NCBI GenBank assembly: GCA_006503535.1 | Contig: QYRS01000010.1 | Coordinates: 1,054,001-1,118,000 of the forward strand | Length of the DNA stretch: 64,000 nucleotides | Direction of reading: 5' to 3' | Source of the DNA: Arthrinium phaeospermum | Taxonomy: Eukaryota > Ascomycota > Sordariomycetes > Amphisphaeriales > Apiosporaceae | Shown here: one piece after another, positions 9,874-20,882 of the stretch | How positions within the stretch are numbered: position 1 is the first letter of the stretch | How the letters are laid out: each line of letters opens with the position of its first letter | The notes under the pieces: generated by a model | Told to the model about the DNA's origin: nothing | The model's database searches: none | The model's input: the letters and a program-made list of their open reading frames with translations, nothing else | Translations under genes and position numbers: made by a program

Positions 9874-12800
9874 TCACCAGATAGCAGCCTGGTCAAAATC
9901 AAACCTCTTCAGCTCTTTGCCCGCGTCCTCCAGATCCTTCTTGGCCTTCATACGCATATAGAAGATCGGGCAGTCCTTGCTACTGCAGATGACCTCGTTG
10001 TGCATGCTGCCCTGGCAACGCTGGCATTGAGTCCAGAGTCTGCCGAAGCGGACTTCGAGATCCGACACCCGGTGCAGCGTCCTGTCGTATAGCTCACCAA
10101 CTCGGGGAGTGTCGCTCTTGCACACAGCACCAGCACTCTCCTCCTTGCCCACCAGCGGCTTCTTGCAGGCCATGCATGTCATCGTTTTCTTGGCGAATTT
10201 CATGAGACCGCCAACTGTGGGCGCTGCTACCGAAATGGCACGCGTGTGGTCACCAGTCAAGAGAGACTTCGCCTTGGTCTCGCCCAGAATGGGCTCGAAG
10301 ATACGCGTCAAGGGCTTGGCCAGCTGGTTGTCCAAATAGTAGCGGGTGTCAATCGGCACGTTGTTCTCCAACACGAATATGGGATCCTCTGATCGCTCCC
10401 AGTTTTTCGAGCCGGTCGCACCCTTGATCATGACATACGCCACTCTGTCACCGAGTCCGGGAGCAGAACCAGCGTCACGCTTCTTCATGCGCTCCGCCAA
10501 TTCAACGTGAGCTTGTTTGCCGTCATAATTCTCTTTAGTCAGAGCCTTGGTGATGACGAGCTTGGACATATCGACCTTATTCTGCAAAAGGTCAGAGATC
10601 GTGTTTTTGACATATCTGCAATAACACATGTTAGCAAAGCGATCATCATATTAAGCAACCCATTTCTGACTTACTCTTGCGCGCCCTGGACGTCCTCGTC
10701 AATCAACATCATACGAAGGACCTTCTCGATAACCGTCTGGACCAGAAGGCAGTTGTCTCGACGGACTGTTTCGATACCCTTGGTGTCCATTTTGTCGAAC
10801 TTCTCCGGCTTTGTCCAATACAGTCCAGCATATCGCTTCTTGTTGATGAGGAGATATGGATAGTAGACCTTCTCAAACTCCAGTTTGATTGGTTTAATGA
10901 ATTTGGCCGAAACGTAATTAGCCGCTTCTTCTCCAAGCTTCATTGCATCTGCCAGATCCTTCATGCCAAATTTCACCATGACCGAATCGGTGTCACCGTA
11001 GATGACCTGAGCGTCATGAGAGTATCCGTTGGCAATGCAGTACTTTTTCTCGACCTCTTCCTTGGTCTTTTCAATCATTTGACGACCATAACTAGTGGTA
11101 CTGCTGGCAATTGGAAGACATGGTAGCTTTCCTGTTGTTGCACCAGTCAAACCGTAGACGGAGTTTGCGCTGACCTTCAAGGCGAGTTGTCGACCGTTCA
11201 ACACGGCCTTCTTGAATGGATCAGTCTCAACGGCAAGCTCTCTCTTGGCTTGCTTTCTTGCCCCAAGCAGTTCTTCGAAAATCTGTGCCAGGAGTGACTT
11301 TCTTCGTTTGACGGTTGCGAACAGGTCGCCATGCGGGGTCACGATGTAGTCCTCATCCTTCTTGAGATCAAACTTCTCAACGGCGCTCTTGTTCAACAGG
11401 GTCGTGTAACAGAGGTTGTGTGCCTGAATGATACTGGGATACAGAGACGCGAAATCAAGTGTCGCGATGGGCACATCGTAGTACCCACGCGTAGGCTCAA
11501 TGACCGTTGCGCCTTCGTACTGCTCATCAGAAGCTTCCGACTTGAGATTGGGAATCACCAGCTTCTGCTCCAAAGCCTTACGGAACAGCTGACTCATGAA
11601 CTTGACCTGCTGTCCCCGCGATAGCAGGAAATTAAAAGGGACACCTGTGACTCTGGCCATTTCAGTATAGTTCGCCAAGCAAGAGAGCTTGTCCATTAGT
11701 CGTTGCGGAAGGTACGCATCCTTCAAGCAGTACAATGCCAAACGTCGTCTTGACTCTGGGGTTCCGTTGAAGAGCTCAGTGATCATGGTATGGTGCACAT
11801 CCTCCTTTTGTTCGCCAAGGAAGTGTGAGCATACTGAGTTCAAGGTGTAACTTCGAAGTTGGTGATCTCGTTGCATCAACTGCAGCAGATCTAATTGTAA
11901 ACGTCCGTTGGTATTCGTGGTCTTGGTATCTCGGTTGCCCATTTGTTTGCTGGAGAAGTTTGTTTCCTTCGCAACCGATTTGACACTCGGCAAACGAGTC
12001 CAGTACTCAAATCCATTGAGCTTCAAGTGCCTGGCACGATCCAGGAGGTATGGGAAGTCAAAGTTTGAAATGTTGTAGCCAGTAATGAGATCGGGATCAA
12101 CTTCGTCGAGGAACTTCTTCCAGGCCATCAACATGTCTTGTTCCTTGGCAAAGTCGAGAATCTCAGTGGCAACGATGGAGCTGGTCTCGTCAAGACAAAA
12201 GACGTTGCGAATAAACGGCTTGCTTTCTCCGTAGCGAGTGACGACATTGGCGATCTGAATGACCGGGTCCTGGTTGGCTTCAGGGAAGATGCCCTTGCGC
12301 CCAGCACATTCGATATCAAACGACAGGATACGAAGCGGCGCCATCTTCGACCACTCTCCTTTGGCGTCGTGTGCTATTAAGTTGGTGTAAGATATCTCCG
12401 CCTCGATTTGAGAACTGGACTGCCTGTCACGTTGTGGGATGAGGGTGTATTTCTTGGCCGGGCACTCAACCCACGACATGCCGGGCATTTTGCAGTCTAC
12501 CATGAAACGTAGGACATATTGAAGGTTATCAAAGGTCATGATACCATCGCTGGCACCCTTCCACATGCCCTTCCAGTTGGCATCACCTCTCTCTATCGTG
12601 GCTCGTACACGTGCGATGAATTTGGGGTCCGTCACGGTGATCTTGATATAGGGGCTTTGCGTATTGCCCTGGAAGCCGTAGATGTTCTCCCGTAGGACTA
12701 GCTGACAGGAGTGAATGGTTGGCTGATGTTGGGCTACCTGGGTTTCGAGGAAAGCCTTGAAGCCCGGACAATCATCGGGACGGAATGAGACTGGAGCAGC

Positions 12801-13244
12801 GACATATAGGTAGTGTCGGAAGTCGGTGACATGGAGCATGACAGAATGGCCGGTCTCTGTCACGCCAAAGAGCTTGACGGTAACTCTGCCACCGTGCAAA
12901 GTGCCTTCCTCGGCATCGATCTGTTGAAAAATGAGGTTGTCTCGTTTAGGGTCAAAGTCACCCAGGGCAGGCCGCGCCCTGCATTGGTCCTTTTCTGAGT
13001 TGTTTGTCCGGAGATCTGAGATGTCTTGGCTGAGCTTCTCGAGGACTTCGGATTCGAAAGCACTCTTCGGCTGGGTTGAGCTGAGCTTGCCACCGGGCCC
13101 TTGCTGCGAGCTGTTCAGCCGCGAAGCCGGGGAAGACGTCAGCGGTTCGAGGCGGCGCTTCTTGGACGGCGTTGAGGGTGGGTTTCGGCGAGCGCGGGAG
13201 GCTTCACCAATGCCGCGTTTCTGTGGCAGCGTGCCTGTGGCCAT
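9874..13244 (-). CDS. pol3: DNA polymerase delta catalytic subunit, two exons
   Basis: B-family replicative polymerase that synthesises the lagging strand with PCNA in the nucleus. The exons run 13244-10675 and 10615-9874. They are separated by a 59-nt GT-AG intron (10616-10674) with a GCTAAC branch site. The product is 1103 residues. A basic NLS-like stretch (PSKKRRLE) lies near residue 27. Exonuclease motifs are present: DIEC near 310, NISNFDFPYL, and YCLKDAYLP. Polymerase motifs are also intact: DFASLYPSIIQAHN (A), KVSANSVYGLTGA (B) and YGDTDSVMVKFG (C, near 749). The C-terminus carries the CysA module (about 1003-1025) and the CysB module CQRCQ..VICSSKDCP (about 1053-1072), which in the family holds a 4Fe-4S cluster. 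In CysA the fourth ligand position reads Asp instead of Cys (CMAC...AVCKSD). Everything else looks functional. Confidence 0.96.
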
Positions 13245-14341
13245 TGTGAGAAAGTCGACACTGTTGTGGGGGAGGAAATTAAGTAGCAGAATGCTGCATT
13301 AGAGCTGAGGCTTGTTCTGATCGTTAGATAAAGAGCAGTTCGTCGGCTCAGGTAGGTAGCGAGAATTGTAGGTGTAAAAGGTGACGGGCAGTAGAGGTAG
13401 CTCGCGGGTGGTCAAAGAAACATAGAAATGGATTCGCGTCAAAAGCTCCCCAACCCGCGACTTGACGTGACAACAGGGTTGATTTTGGTGGGGCACTTTA
13501 ATGGCTTTTGGAGGACGCGATTCCTGCTACGCTCACCCCTTTGCCATCGCACTTTGTTCACACCCGCATATGCTCGTGTAAGTATTATTTTACGATTTTG
13601 TACTCCGGCTCCGTGTAATTGGATTTGTACCCTCCATGCTATACTGATAGCCTCTCTGCTTATATATGCCTGTATCAGATCTTCTTTGTCGTGGCCGTCG
13701 ATTTAGCAAACCCTTATTATTGCAAGCTTGGCATGGATGTATTTACACCATCTATATCAAGCTTTCGTCCTGTACTTGAATGCTATTGCAGTAAATATGT
13801 TAGATGCCCGTTGGTTAAAGATATGTTGATATCCTCCATCCTTACTGTCAAGAGACCCTCAGTGCACGTTCCTTCGAATTGCGATTACTAAGAAGGTCGT
13901 TCCACTGGCACACATCACCAAAGTTGCTTGACTTCGAAGCGCAAGAAAAGTCCCACGCCACAATTACGGGCAGGAGACGGTCATATTCCTCCGAGCCATG
14001 ACCATTCCTGTCTTCAAGCCGGCTGCCTACCATGAGCTTGACTACCACTTAGTGACTTCCAACCAGGAACACATCGCTTTCACCGGGTCGCAATAGAGCA
14101 CAAGATGTTTTAGAGATTTCTTTTTCTTTTTGTTGCATGAATCGTCAGCTATTTTGCCGGTGTGACCCAACAAGCTTCGATTCCCAGGTATTCCTTAGAC
14201 GCCGGATTTGCTGTAACCGGACATGCTCCATTGGGAGCAATGGTCCATCGTGAAAATGTAGCCTCGCAAATGGCAATGAGCGCCGTGTCGCATCCCCAGA
14301 TCCTATGCAGTTCGCCCGAGCCTCGTTACGCCATGGTCGCT
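13245..14341. other. Spacer holding the pol3 promoter and eL38 3' region
   Basis: About 1.1 kb without a supported gene. The half next to pol3 has G/C-rich promoter-like sequence including the two GACGCGA cores. The half next to the ribosomal protein gene is AT-rich. Open frames of 60-90 codons occur but none shows splice-consistent extension or a recognisable protein. Confidence 0.45.
13433..13520. promoter_or_regulatory. Possible MBF/SBF-type sites upstream of pol3
   Basis: In the pol3 promoter, GACGCGA occurs twice: at 13434-13440 on the minus strand and at 13514-13520 on the plus strand. Fungal G1/S regulators of the MBF/SBF class bind CGCG-centred sites (ACGCGT, CGCGAAA), and replication genes are their usual targets. 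The match is to the core only, so the assignment is tentative. Confidence 0.3.
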
Positions 14342-14832
14342 CTATGCGGTGTGCTTGCCCTTCTTGTTCTTCTTCGCAACCTCCTTAATTTGCAAAGCTG
14401 CAAGGCAATGGTTAGCATTTGACGTCCGGAAATCCGCCATAGCCATGACGGTGCAGGCGTCGAAGGTCATGACATACTGGGGGGAAGAGACTGCTTGAGC
14501 TTCTCGGCCTTGTCGGTGTCCTTGAGGACAAGGGTGTAAAGGTGCTTGCTGCAGCGGACCTTGAACTTGGTCTGGGTCTGCGAAGCCTTCTTGTTCTTCT
14601 TTATCCGCGCGGCTATATCGTACAACCGTTAGCACCATGAATCATCCATGAATTCCTTTCGCATTGCGATCGTATCATTTTCGGGTCGAGTTCGACATAC
14701 AGGTGGCATCCTTGCGGCGGCAGATCTCAATGAACTGTGCGGAAAGCAATTGTCAGCAAAATTGTTTTCCAAAAAACTGGAGGCACTTCGATTTTGCCAT
14801 ACCTGCTTAATGTCGGCGATTTCCTGAGGCAT
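14342..14832 (-). CDS. rpl38: 60S ribosomal protein eL38, four exons
   Basis: Structural protein of the large ribosomal subunit, 84 residues. Exons on the minus strand are 14832-14803 ([10 protein letters not shown]), 14734-14701 ([11 protein letters not shown]), 14612-14478 ([17 protein letters not shown]... to SLPP) and 14397-14342 ([17 protein letters not shown]). Introns are 68, 88 and 80 nt, all GT-AG, with GCTAAC or GCTGAC branch motifs. No single open frame shows the protein because the first two exons are only 30 and 34 nt. The spliced product is basic and reads colinearly with eL38 throughout, with no gaps. Early introns near the start codon are typical of ribosomal protein genes. 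The pyrimidine-rich sequence upstream of 14832 is probably the promoter. Confidence 0.95.
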
Positions 14833-15352
14833 CTTGGCGGTGTTAATTGGGCTGATCGTCGATACGTAGTGGTGTGAAGAATCTCGAAGATTTAGCGGTG
14901 CTACTTTTCCCGATTTCGTCTCACAAAAAGTCGAAATTGTTCTGTGGCCTATCGAAAAGGTGAGAGATAATTAGTGCACGGGCCATTCTTGCCCAGAAAT
15001 GAGCGTGGAGGGCAAGCAAGCTCTTATCGATAGGAACAACTAGCGCCTGGGCGCCTTCCCCTCCCCTTTCCGATCACCCATCAATGCCACTCCAACTATC
15101 AAGACCCTAGTGCACGTCTCTTTTGTTGCAAAGATCCCAAGACAGATGCAAGGGGTCTCTGTTGAGAAACCCACACCCTATCCATAGGTGCCTAGATGGC
15201 AATCAAAGCATGCTTCAATATATGTATGGGTAACTGTACTTTTATATACGAGAGATGCTGTGGTCCTCATTATCTTAGATACATAACCTACCTAACAACC
15301 TTGTACCACTTACGGTTACCAACCAAAATTGCATGGCTACCAGAATGAACTT
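14833..15352. other. Spacer: eL38 promoter and 3' region of the dehydrogenase gene
   Basis: A 520-bp interval. The right part is AT-rich (CTTAGATACATAACCTACCTAAC) and the left part is pyrimidine-rich, fitting an eL38 promoter. No coding sequence or RNA gene is seen. Confidence 0.4.
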
Positions 15353-16814
15353 CTAGATCAATTTCCAGACACCATCCTTAACCTCGATCTTCACCTCACG
15401 GGCCTCATCAATAGCTATCCGCCCGGCATGTAAGATGGCCGTGGTAGCGATTGTGTTCTTCAATGTTGGCAGAGGTCGAGCGTCCAGCTCCTCGAGCTTG
15501 ATGGCGCCTGAGTTCAAAGAGTTACAGGCATCCACGAATTTCTCAAAGGAGATGTAACCGTATCCCGTCTGGCCGTTGAAGTTGCCCTCCTCATCCGGCG
15601 CATACTTCATGTAGAAGGGGTTGAACCACTGGAGCTGGCCAGCCGAGTCATCCGCAACGTCGTAACCGCGCTTGGCCTGGTTGATCCGCACTTCTCCTCC
15701 TGAAGCCATGTAGTGGAAGTATTGGTTACTGCGGCCAGTCAGATTTGATAGATGATGTCCAGAGAACGGTTCTCCAAACTTACCTGTGAACGCCAGCCTT
15801 TTGCGGGGCAGTCCACGAAGCTGTGTAGACTCCCGTGGCAATCTTGCTCGGGTCGTCCTGCTTCTGCCAAGTCACCATTACAGTAATTGTGTCTTCTGTT
15901 GCTGGGTCGCAGCCGAGGCTTGTTGCGATGCCCTTTGCTGCTGAAGCAGAGACCTTGACAGGGACAAAGCCCAGCTGGGTTACCATAGAGTCACAGATGT
16001 CGACGTGGTGGCTGTTGAGATAGTAGGATATGTCCGAGTCGATACCCGCCCATGCCTTGAATGTCTCCAATTGCGACTTGGGCTGAGACATGTAGCTGTA
16101 GAAGTAGTTGAAGTCGCCCAACTTCTGAGCCTTGTATCGAGCGTCAGCATAGGCCGGGTCGTACCGCTTGTGATGCTCGATATAGACGAAAACATTGTTC
16201 TTCTTCGCAGCCTCAATGAGCTGGACATGGTGATCCAACGTCTTTACTGCCGGTTTCGTGATCATGACATGAATTCCCCTCTCAACGGCATAGAGAGCGA
16301 TGGGGAAGTGGGTGGTATCCGGGGTAAAGATGGTGATTGCATCTCCACGTTTCAGGCCATCTATAGCAGCCTTATAGGCATCAGGGTCTTTGACACCGTT
16401 GGCTGGGTATGAGTCGAAGGAGCAGTCTAGATTATTGTAGACCTTGTTGATGTTGGTTTCAAGATGTTGCCCTGATATAAGGTGAGCATAAGGCATCGGT
16501 GCTAACAAAAGCACATTTCAACTTACTAATGGCAGGAAACTTGGTGCCATTCGTGCCGACCATCCCCAAGTTACCAACCTTGCCTCTCCGGCGGAGGTCG
16601 AATAGTGTGAGACCGACAACGCCGACTTTCTTGTCTGACCCGGAAGCTCCTCCGCCAACAAAGCCCGTTGTGTATTCACCGGTGCCGACCTATGGAGGAT
16701 GTACGGATCAGGAGAGATTCGGAGCCACGCAGAGGAAGTATGACTTACCATAAGCACGTTTAAAGGCTTGGAAGAGCCGGTCGGGACAACCGATTTAATC
16801 GCCTCGGTAGCCAT
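15353..16814 (-). CDS. Gfo/Idh/MocA-type NAD(P)-dependent dehydrogenase, four exons
   Basis: A sugar or sugar-derivative dehydrogenase of the Gfo/Idh/MocA superfamily, 430 residues, probably cytosolic. Exons on the minus strand are 16814-16749, 16689-16527, 16471-15784 and 15728-15353, with introns of 59, 55 and 55 nt. The N-terminus has the Rossmann start [20 protein letters not shown], split by intron 1, so the nucleotide-binding loop only appears after splicing. Further on come [33 protein letters not shown], corresponding to the conserved (E)KP region with T in place of E, and [14 protein letters not shown]. The C-terminal half is the alpha/beta substrate domain with [10 protein letters not shown]. 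Its substrate cannot be told from sequence. It is head-to-head, with a 2.1-kb spacer, to a DHDPS/KDG-aldolase-type gene, and a DAO-family oxidoreductase follows, so a joint catabolic role is possible but unproven. Confidence 0.88.
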
Positions 16815-18942
16815 ATTCACTGGGCGTATCCTGCAATGGATTCTAGTATATTTGATGGTATCGCCTTGGGAGAGTAAGTGCTGTATAAGGAACGCGATAC
16901 ACACAGGCCTGCGAAGTGATGAGAAGAGTCGGGCAAACTCCCAGACGTACTCACATATATGTCAAAATAAAACACTCGCAACCACTGTGCAGTATATGTA
17001 GTATTATAGTTGTAGTACAGTTCCAATGCGAGGTTTCTATACGTGCAGGTTCACATTGATCCATGTATGTTGGGTCTAGGTACTGTAGGTATGTAGGCAC
17101 TACCGGGAAAAATGCGAGAGGGGCAGTGGTACACAAGGACAGGAAGTATCGCCATAACCTCACTCAACCTTTCTCCGCTTCGAACCACTTCGAACCACTT
17201 CGCGAATAATTTGAAGCTCACAATATGACTGGGTTCAATGATACTCCTTTGTTGAGATGTGCAACTACCCTTGTCATCTCGGTTAATCAATGATTTTACA
17301 GGAATACCGTAGAGCTTCTGAAGTCATCAAGTTCAGCAATCCCCAGCATACAGACATGTACATACATGTAGATACGACAACTTGTGACAATGGTCAGGAT
17401 TCTGCCCCGCCCCCGCACAGCACTTGTGTGGAGGAATAATGGATGGTACCACCTGCCCCGCGTGTTCTGGGGCTTTTTGGGATACGCACTGGACGTCCCT
17501 CATTGGCGGGACAATTCGGGCAATTTCTTCCACCAATCCGCACTGGCACACTGAGTGCGAGCTTGGGATATCGACATGAATTCGCGATCATTGAAGTTTT
17601 ATTTCCTTTACCCTGCCCATCTATGTACTCTATGTATCAGTCTACAATCCCTTCAAGGAACCTTGCGCAGCCAGACCACTAATGGGTATGGCACCCTCTT
17701 CAGTCTGCCTGGACTCTGGTCGAGTCGTTGAACACGCCACCCGAGCAAGAGCTACCTGCCGGGCTGCCAAGATAAATGGAACCTCATTCCACCACAACTG
17801 GCTTCTCCATACTTTCTTTACTAGCACTCCATTATGATCTGGGGAGGAGGGGTCACCGGACTCTCTCTGGAAGACTCAAGTCCAATAGCTAGGTTCTACG
17901 TCAACTAGAGTTGCAAAGCAATCAAACAAACTTCCACCGCAACAACACAACGACCGGCATCCGGGACGGCACCTAGGACAATCCATCGTATATTGTCCTG
18001 ACTCAACGTTAGAGAGATACAGCACGTAGTAGGTAAGTTGAGTAGCTACTCGGGGGATTTCGACGTTGCTTTACATCTGTTTTATCCCCCTCGCTGTAGG
18101 TCACCCCTGTCCATGCTACATCTGTACGTGTATGCATCTAGACCAACGCACATATTCACTTCCCAGCCAATCATGCTTGCTGTCTACTTACCTCTTTGGC
18201 TTTGCATATCCTGGGGTCTTGACTGTCCGCCAGCCTTTTCCAGGAGACTTGATGGAATCCAGTGGATTCCCGAAAACATGTCATGGTATCAAGGTCGAAT
18301 CTGGACGGCTTTCTTTACCGGCACCGGAGATTTTCATGGTTGAGGATCCAATACCTGGCGAGAATGCGCCATTAATTGCCCGCCAATGATGCCTGGATAT
18401 ATGCATATCCCTCCTCTACGGGCCCAACCTACGACGCAAGCTATACCTGTTCACCCTTACGCACTAGCTTGATGCACATAGGCAACTTACTCGAAGAACA
18501 CACGACCACGGCAGTAGCCTTTTCCTTACGTGTTTCCACCTGGATCCGATTCTTTTGTATTTCATATGGCCGAGATGCAAGTAAGCGGCCTCCATTTTCG
18601 GACCAATGTCGCTACGAGCAGATGGCACATATCGGTTTGATCACATTACGCCTTTGTACACTTACCTGACCCTTACCATCCCTGCAAACCTTCGAGGTAG
18701 CCATCAACCATTAAGTTATGGCAAGCCAGCTTCATTCGGTAAGCGGCCCTCGAATGAAGACTATATAAATAGGATGCTGGAGCGTTCGTTGTCCCCTATT
18801 ACTTCACCCCATCATTGTGCATTCCTCCCTCCAGTGTGCCCTCTTGTTGCATTTGAATCATAGTTTCGCCTACAAAATCTGGCTGTAGTCTCGTACGCTG
18901 TCTTCGTCTCTCCCCTTTTCAAATACCCAGCCAATATCCACG
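16815..18942. other. 2.1-kb divergent spacer between the dehydrogenase and aldolase genes
   Basis: No gene is supported. The region contains a short tandem repeat (TTCGAACCAC twice plus TTCG, about 17179-17203), several TACCTACC-like stretches, and TAAGCGGCC twice (near 18581 and 18740), upstream of the aldolase TATA box. Its length and the TATA box suggest regulated divergent transcription. Confidence 0.45.
18762..18771 (+). promoter_or_regulatory. TATA box of the aldolase-family gene
   Basis: TATATAAATA, 171 bases before the ATG at 18943, in pyrimidine-rich sequence typical of fungal core promoters. A strong TATA box fits an inducible metabolic gene. Confidence 0.6.
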
Positions 18943-19914
18943 ATGGCTGTAAGCAATGGAAACGCAGCCGCACGCCGGACGCTGCCATGTGGCATCTACG
19001 CGCCAACCATGACTTTCTTCGACCCTGAGACCGAGGAGCTGGATATCCCCACCATCAAGAAGCACGCGGAGCGACTCGCCAAGGACGGTCTGGCCGGCCT
19101 TGTCACAATGGGTTCCAACGGCGAAGCCGCTCACTGCACGCGTGAGGAGAAACTAGCAGTTACCCGGGCTACTCGAGAAGCCCTCGACGCTGCCGGCTTC
19201 TCGTCCACCCCCATCATCCTCGGTGCCACCGAAGGCAGCGTCAAGGGGACCATCGAGTTGAGCAAAGAGGGAGAGAAGGCCGGCGCCGACTACGTGCTAC
19301 TGCTGCCTCCCAGCTATTTCCGCGGCCTGATGGACGAGGAGGCCATCGAGGGCTACTTCCTCGCAGTGGCAGACGGCAGTCCGTTGCCCCTGGTCCTCTA
19401 CAACTACCCCGGCGCAGTTGCCGGTATTGATATGGACTCGGACCTGCTCATCAAGCTTGCGAAGCACCCAAACATCGTCGGGACCAAGTTCACCTGCGGA
19501 AACACCGGCAAGCTGACCCGCGTGGCGCTGGCCACCAACGCCAAGACGCCCGCCTCGGAGGGCAGCGGGTACATGGCCTTTGGCGGCATGTGCGACTTCA
19601 CCGTGCAGACGCTGGTCTCGGGCGGAAGCGGCATCATCGCCGGCGGCGCCAACGTGATGCCCAAGCTCTGCGTCAAGGTGTGGAACCTGTACGCCGAGGG
19701 CAAGGCGGACGAGGCCGTGGCCCTGCAGAAGATCCTGTCGCGCGGCGACTGGTTCCTGACCAAGGCGGCCATTGCGGGCACCAAGCAGGCCATCCAGAGC
19801 TACTTTGGCTACGGCGGGTATCCCCGAAGACCGCTCAAGCGCCTCGACCAGGCACGCATCTCGGCTATCGCCGATGGCATCCGAGAAGCCATGGACGTCG
19901 AGAAGTCGTTGTGA
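18943..19914 (+). CDS. DHDPS/N-acetylneuraminate-lyase family aldolase (KDG-aldolase type)
   Basis: Class I (Schiff-base) TIM-barrel lyase of the DapA family, 323 residues in one exon, cytosolic. The family cleaves or forms 2-keto acids with release or uptake of pyruvate. Visible hallmarks are GIYAPTMTFFD at the N-terminus, GLVTMGSNGEAAHCTREEK (substrate loop, G-S-N-G-E), ADYVLLLPPSYFRG, YNYPG with the catalytic Tyr, and GTKFTCGN with the Schiff-base Lys. Fungal members with this layout include the L-threo-3-deoxy-hexulosonate aldolase of D-galacturonate breakdown and related 2-keto-3-deoxy acid or 4-hydroxy-2-oxo-acid aldolases. The exact substrate is not decided here. GC at third codon positions is very high. 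The gene lies between a Gfo/Idh dehydrogenase and a DAO-type oxidase. Confidence 0.88.
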   Translation: MAVSNGNAAARRTLPCGIYAPTMTFFDPETEELDIPTIKKHAERLAKDGLAGLVTMGSNGEAAHCTREEKLAVTRATREALDAAGFSSTPIILGATEGSVKGTIELSKEGEKAGADYVLLLPPSYFRGLMDEEAIEGYFLAVADGSPLPLVLYNYPGAVAGIDMDSDLLIKLAKHPNIVGTKFTCGNTGKLTRVALATNAKTPASEGSGYMAFGGMCDFTVQTLVSGGSGIIAGGANVMPKLCVKVWNLYAEGKADEAVALQKILSRGDWFLTKAAIAGTKQAIQSYFGYGGYPRRPLKRLDQARISAIADGIREAMDVEKSL

Positions 19915-20882
19915 GAAAGAACATCGCCCCCCGGCAAGCGCGCAAAAGGGGTTAGGCTTCAATGTCAGCAGTTCCTATTTAGCCGTGACGTCGTCCTACC
20001 ACATCTTTGGGCAATGCGGGGTTTGACGAGGACCTGGGGTTGGGTGGTTTTGAGGCCTCGGGGGATGCTCCGTACCCCACACTCGCTCTGTGTATTCTGA
20101 CATATCATGTCTTTGCTTGCCCTGGCTTATGTGATATACAGGACATCCAAGTTTGGTCATATGAGCTTTGTACGACGATAACTGGGACGAGAAATAACCG
20201 GATGGGCCCTTTCTTATTTGCAGGTAGAAGGAGGTTGAAGGGTCACTGCATCTCAGTGCCAGCAGTAACTGAAGAAATTCTTCCATAGATTGCACAACTG
20301 TTATATGGCCTCCAAGTTTATGGCCTCATAAGGCTAAAATCTTATTTTATTTGAATATAGAGAGGAGAAATCTTTCTGTTCCTACAGTAACCCATATCTT
20401 TTATCATCGCCTCTAGCTAGAGCCGGGCGGAGGGAAATATTTCCTGTATCCTTCCCTGTTATATATGCCAGCCTACTTCCGTTCCAGTTCTTCCTGGCGA
20501 ATTCGATATGTAAAGCAAAAGCCGGTCTTGTCTCTCTTGTTGAAGGAGGTGGTTGAACCTCCTCCTGACCTATCTTGTAGGAACTTAAGCCTGCCCCGAA
20601 CCCCGCATGACAGGGTCATCAAAATAGGGGTCTCGGACGTACGCACAAAGACGCCATGAAAAGTAGCTGCGAATTGATCTGAGAAGCAAGACACGCCGGT
20701 CTAGATGCCCATAACCGAGGCTATCTTCGGCTTGTGTAGCAGCCCAGCGACAGTGTTTGGAGACTGCTATGGATAGCGGCTTTGACCCTAGCAAACATTT
20801 ACCGTGCGCCTGGGGTCAAGATGTACCCAACTTAGTCCCAGCGCATGTATCGTAGCGAAGCATTACGCAGGAATGTCCTGTA
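19915..20882. other. Convergent spacer between the aldolase and FAD-oxidase genes
   Basis: About 970 bp between two genes that end towards each other. An AT-rich stretch around 20330-20360 (TCTTATTTTATTTGAATATA) may serve 3' end formation. No coding sequence is supported. Confidence 0.4.
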
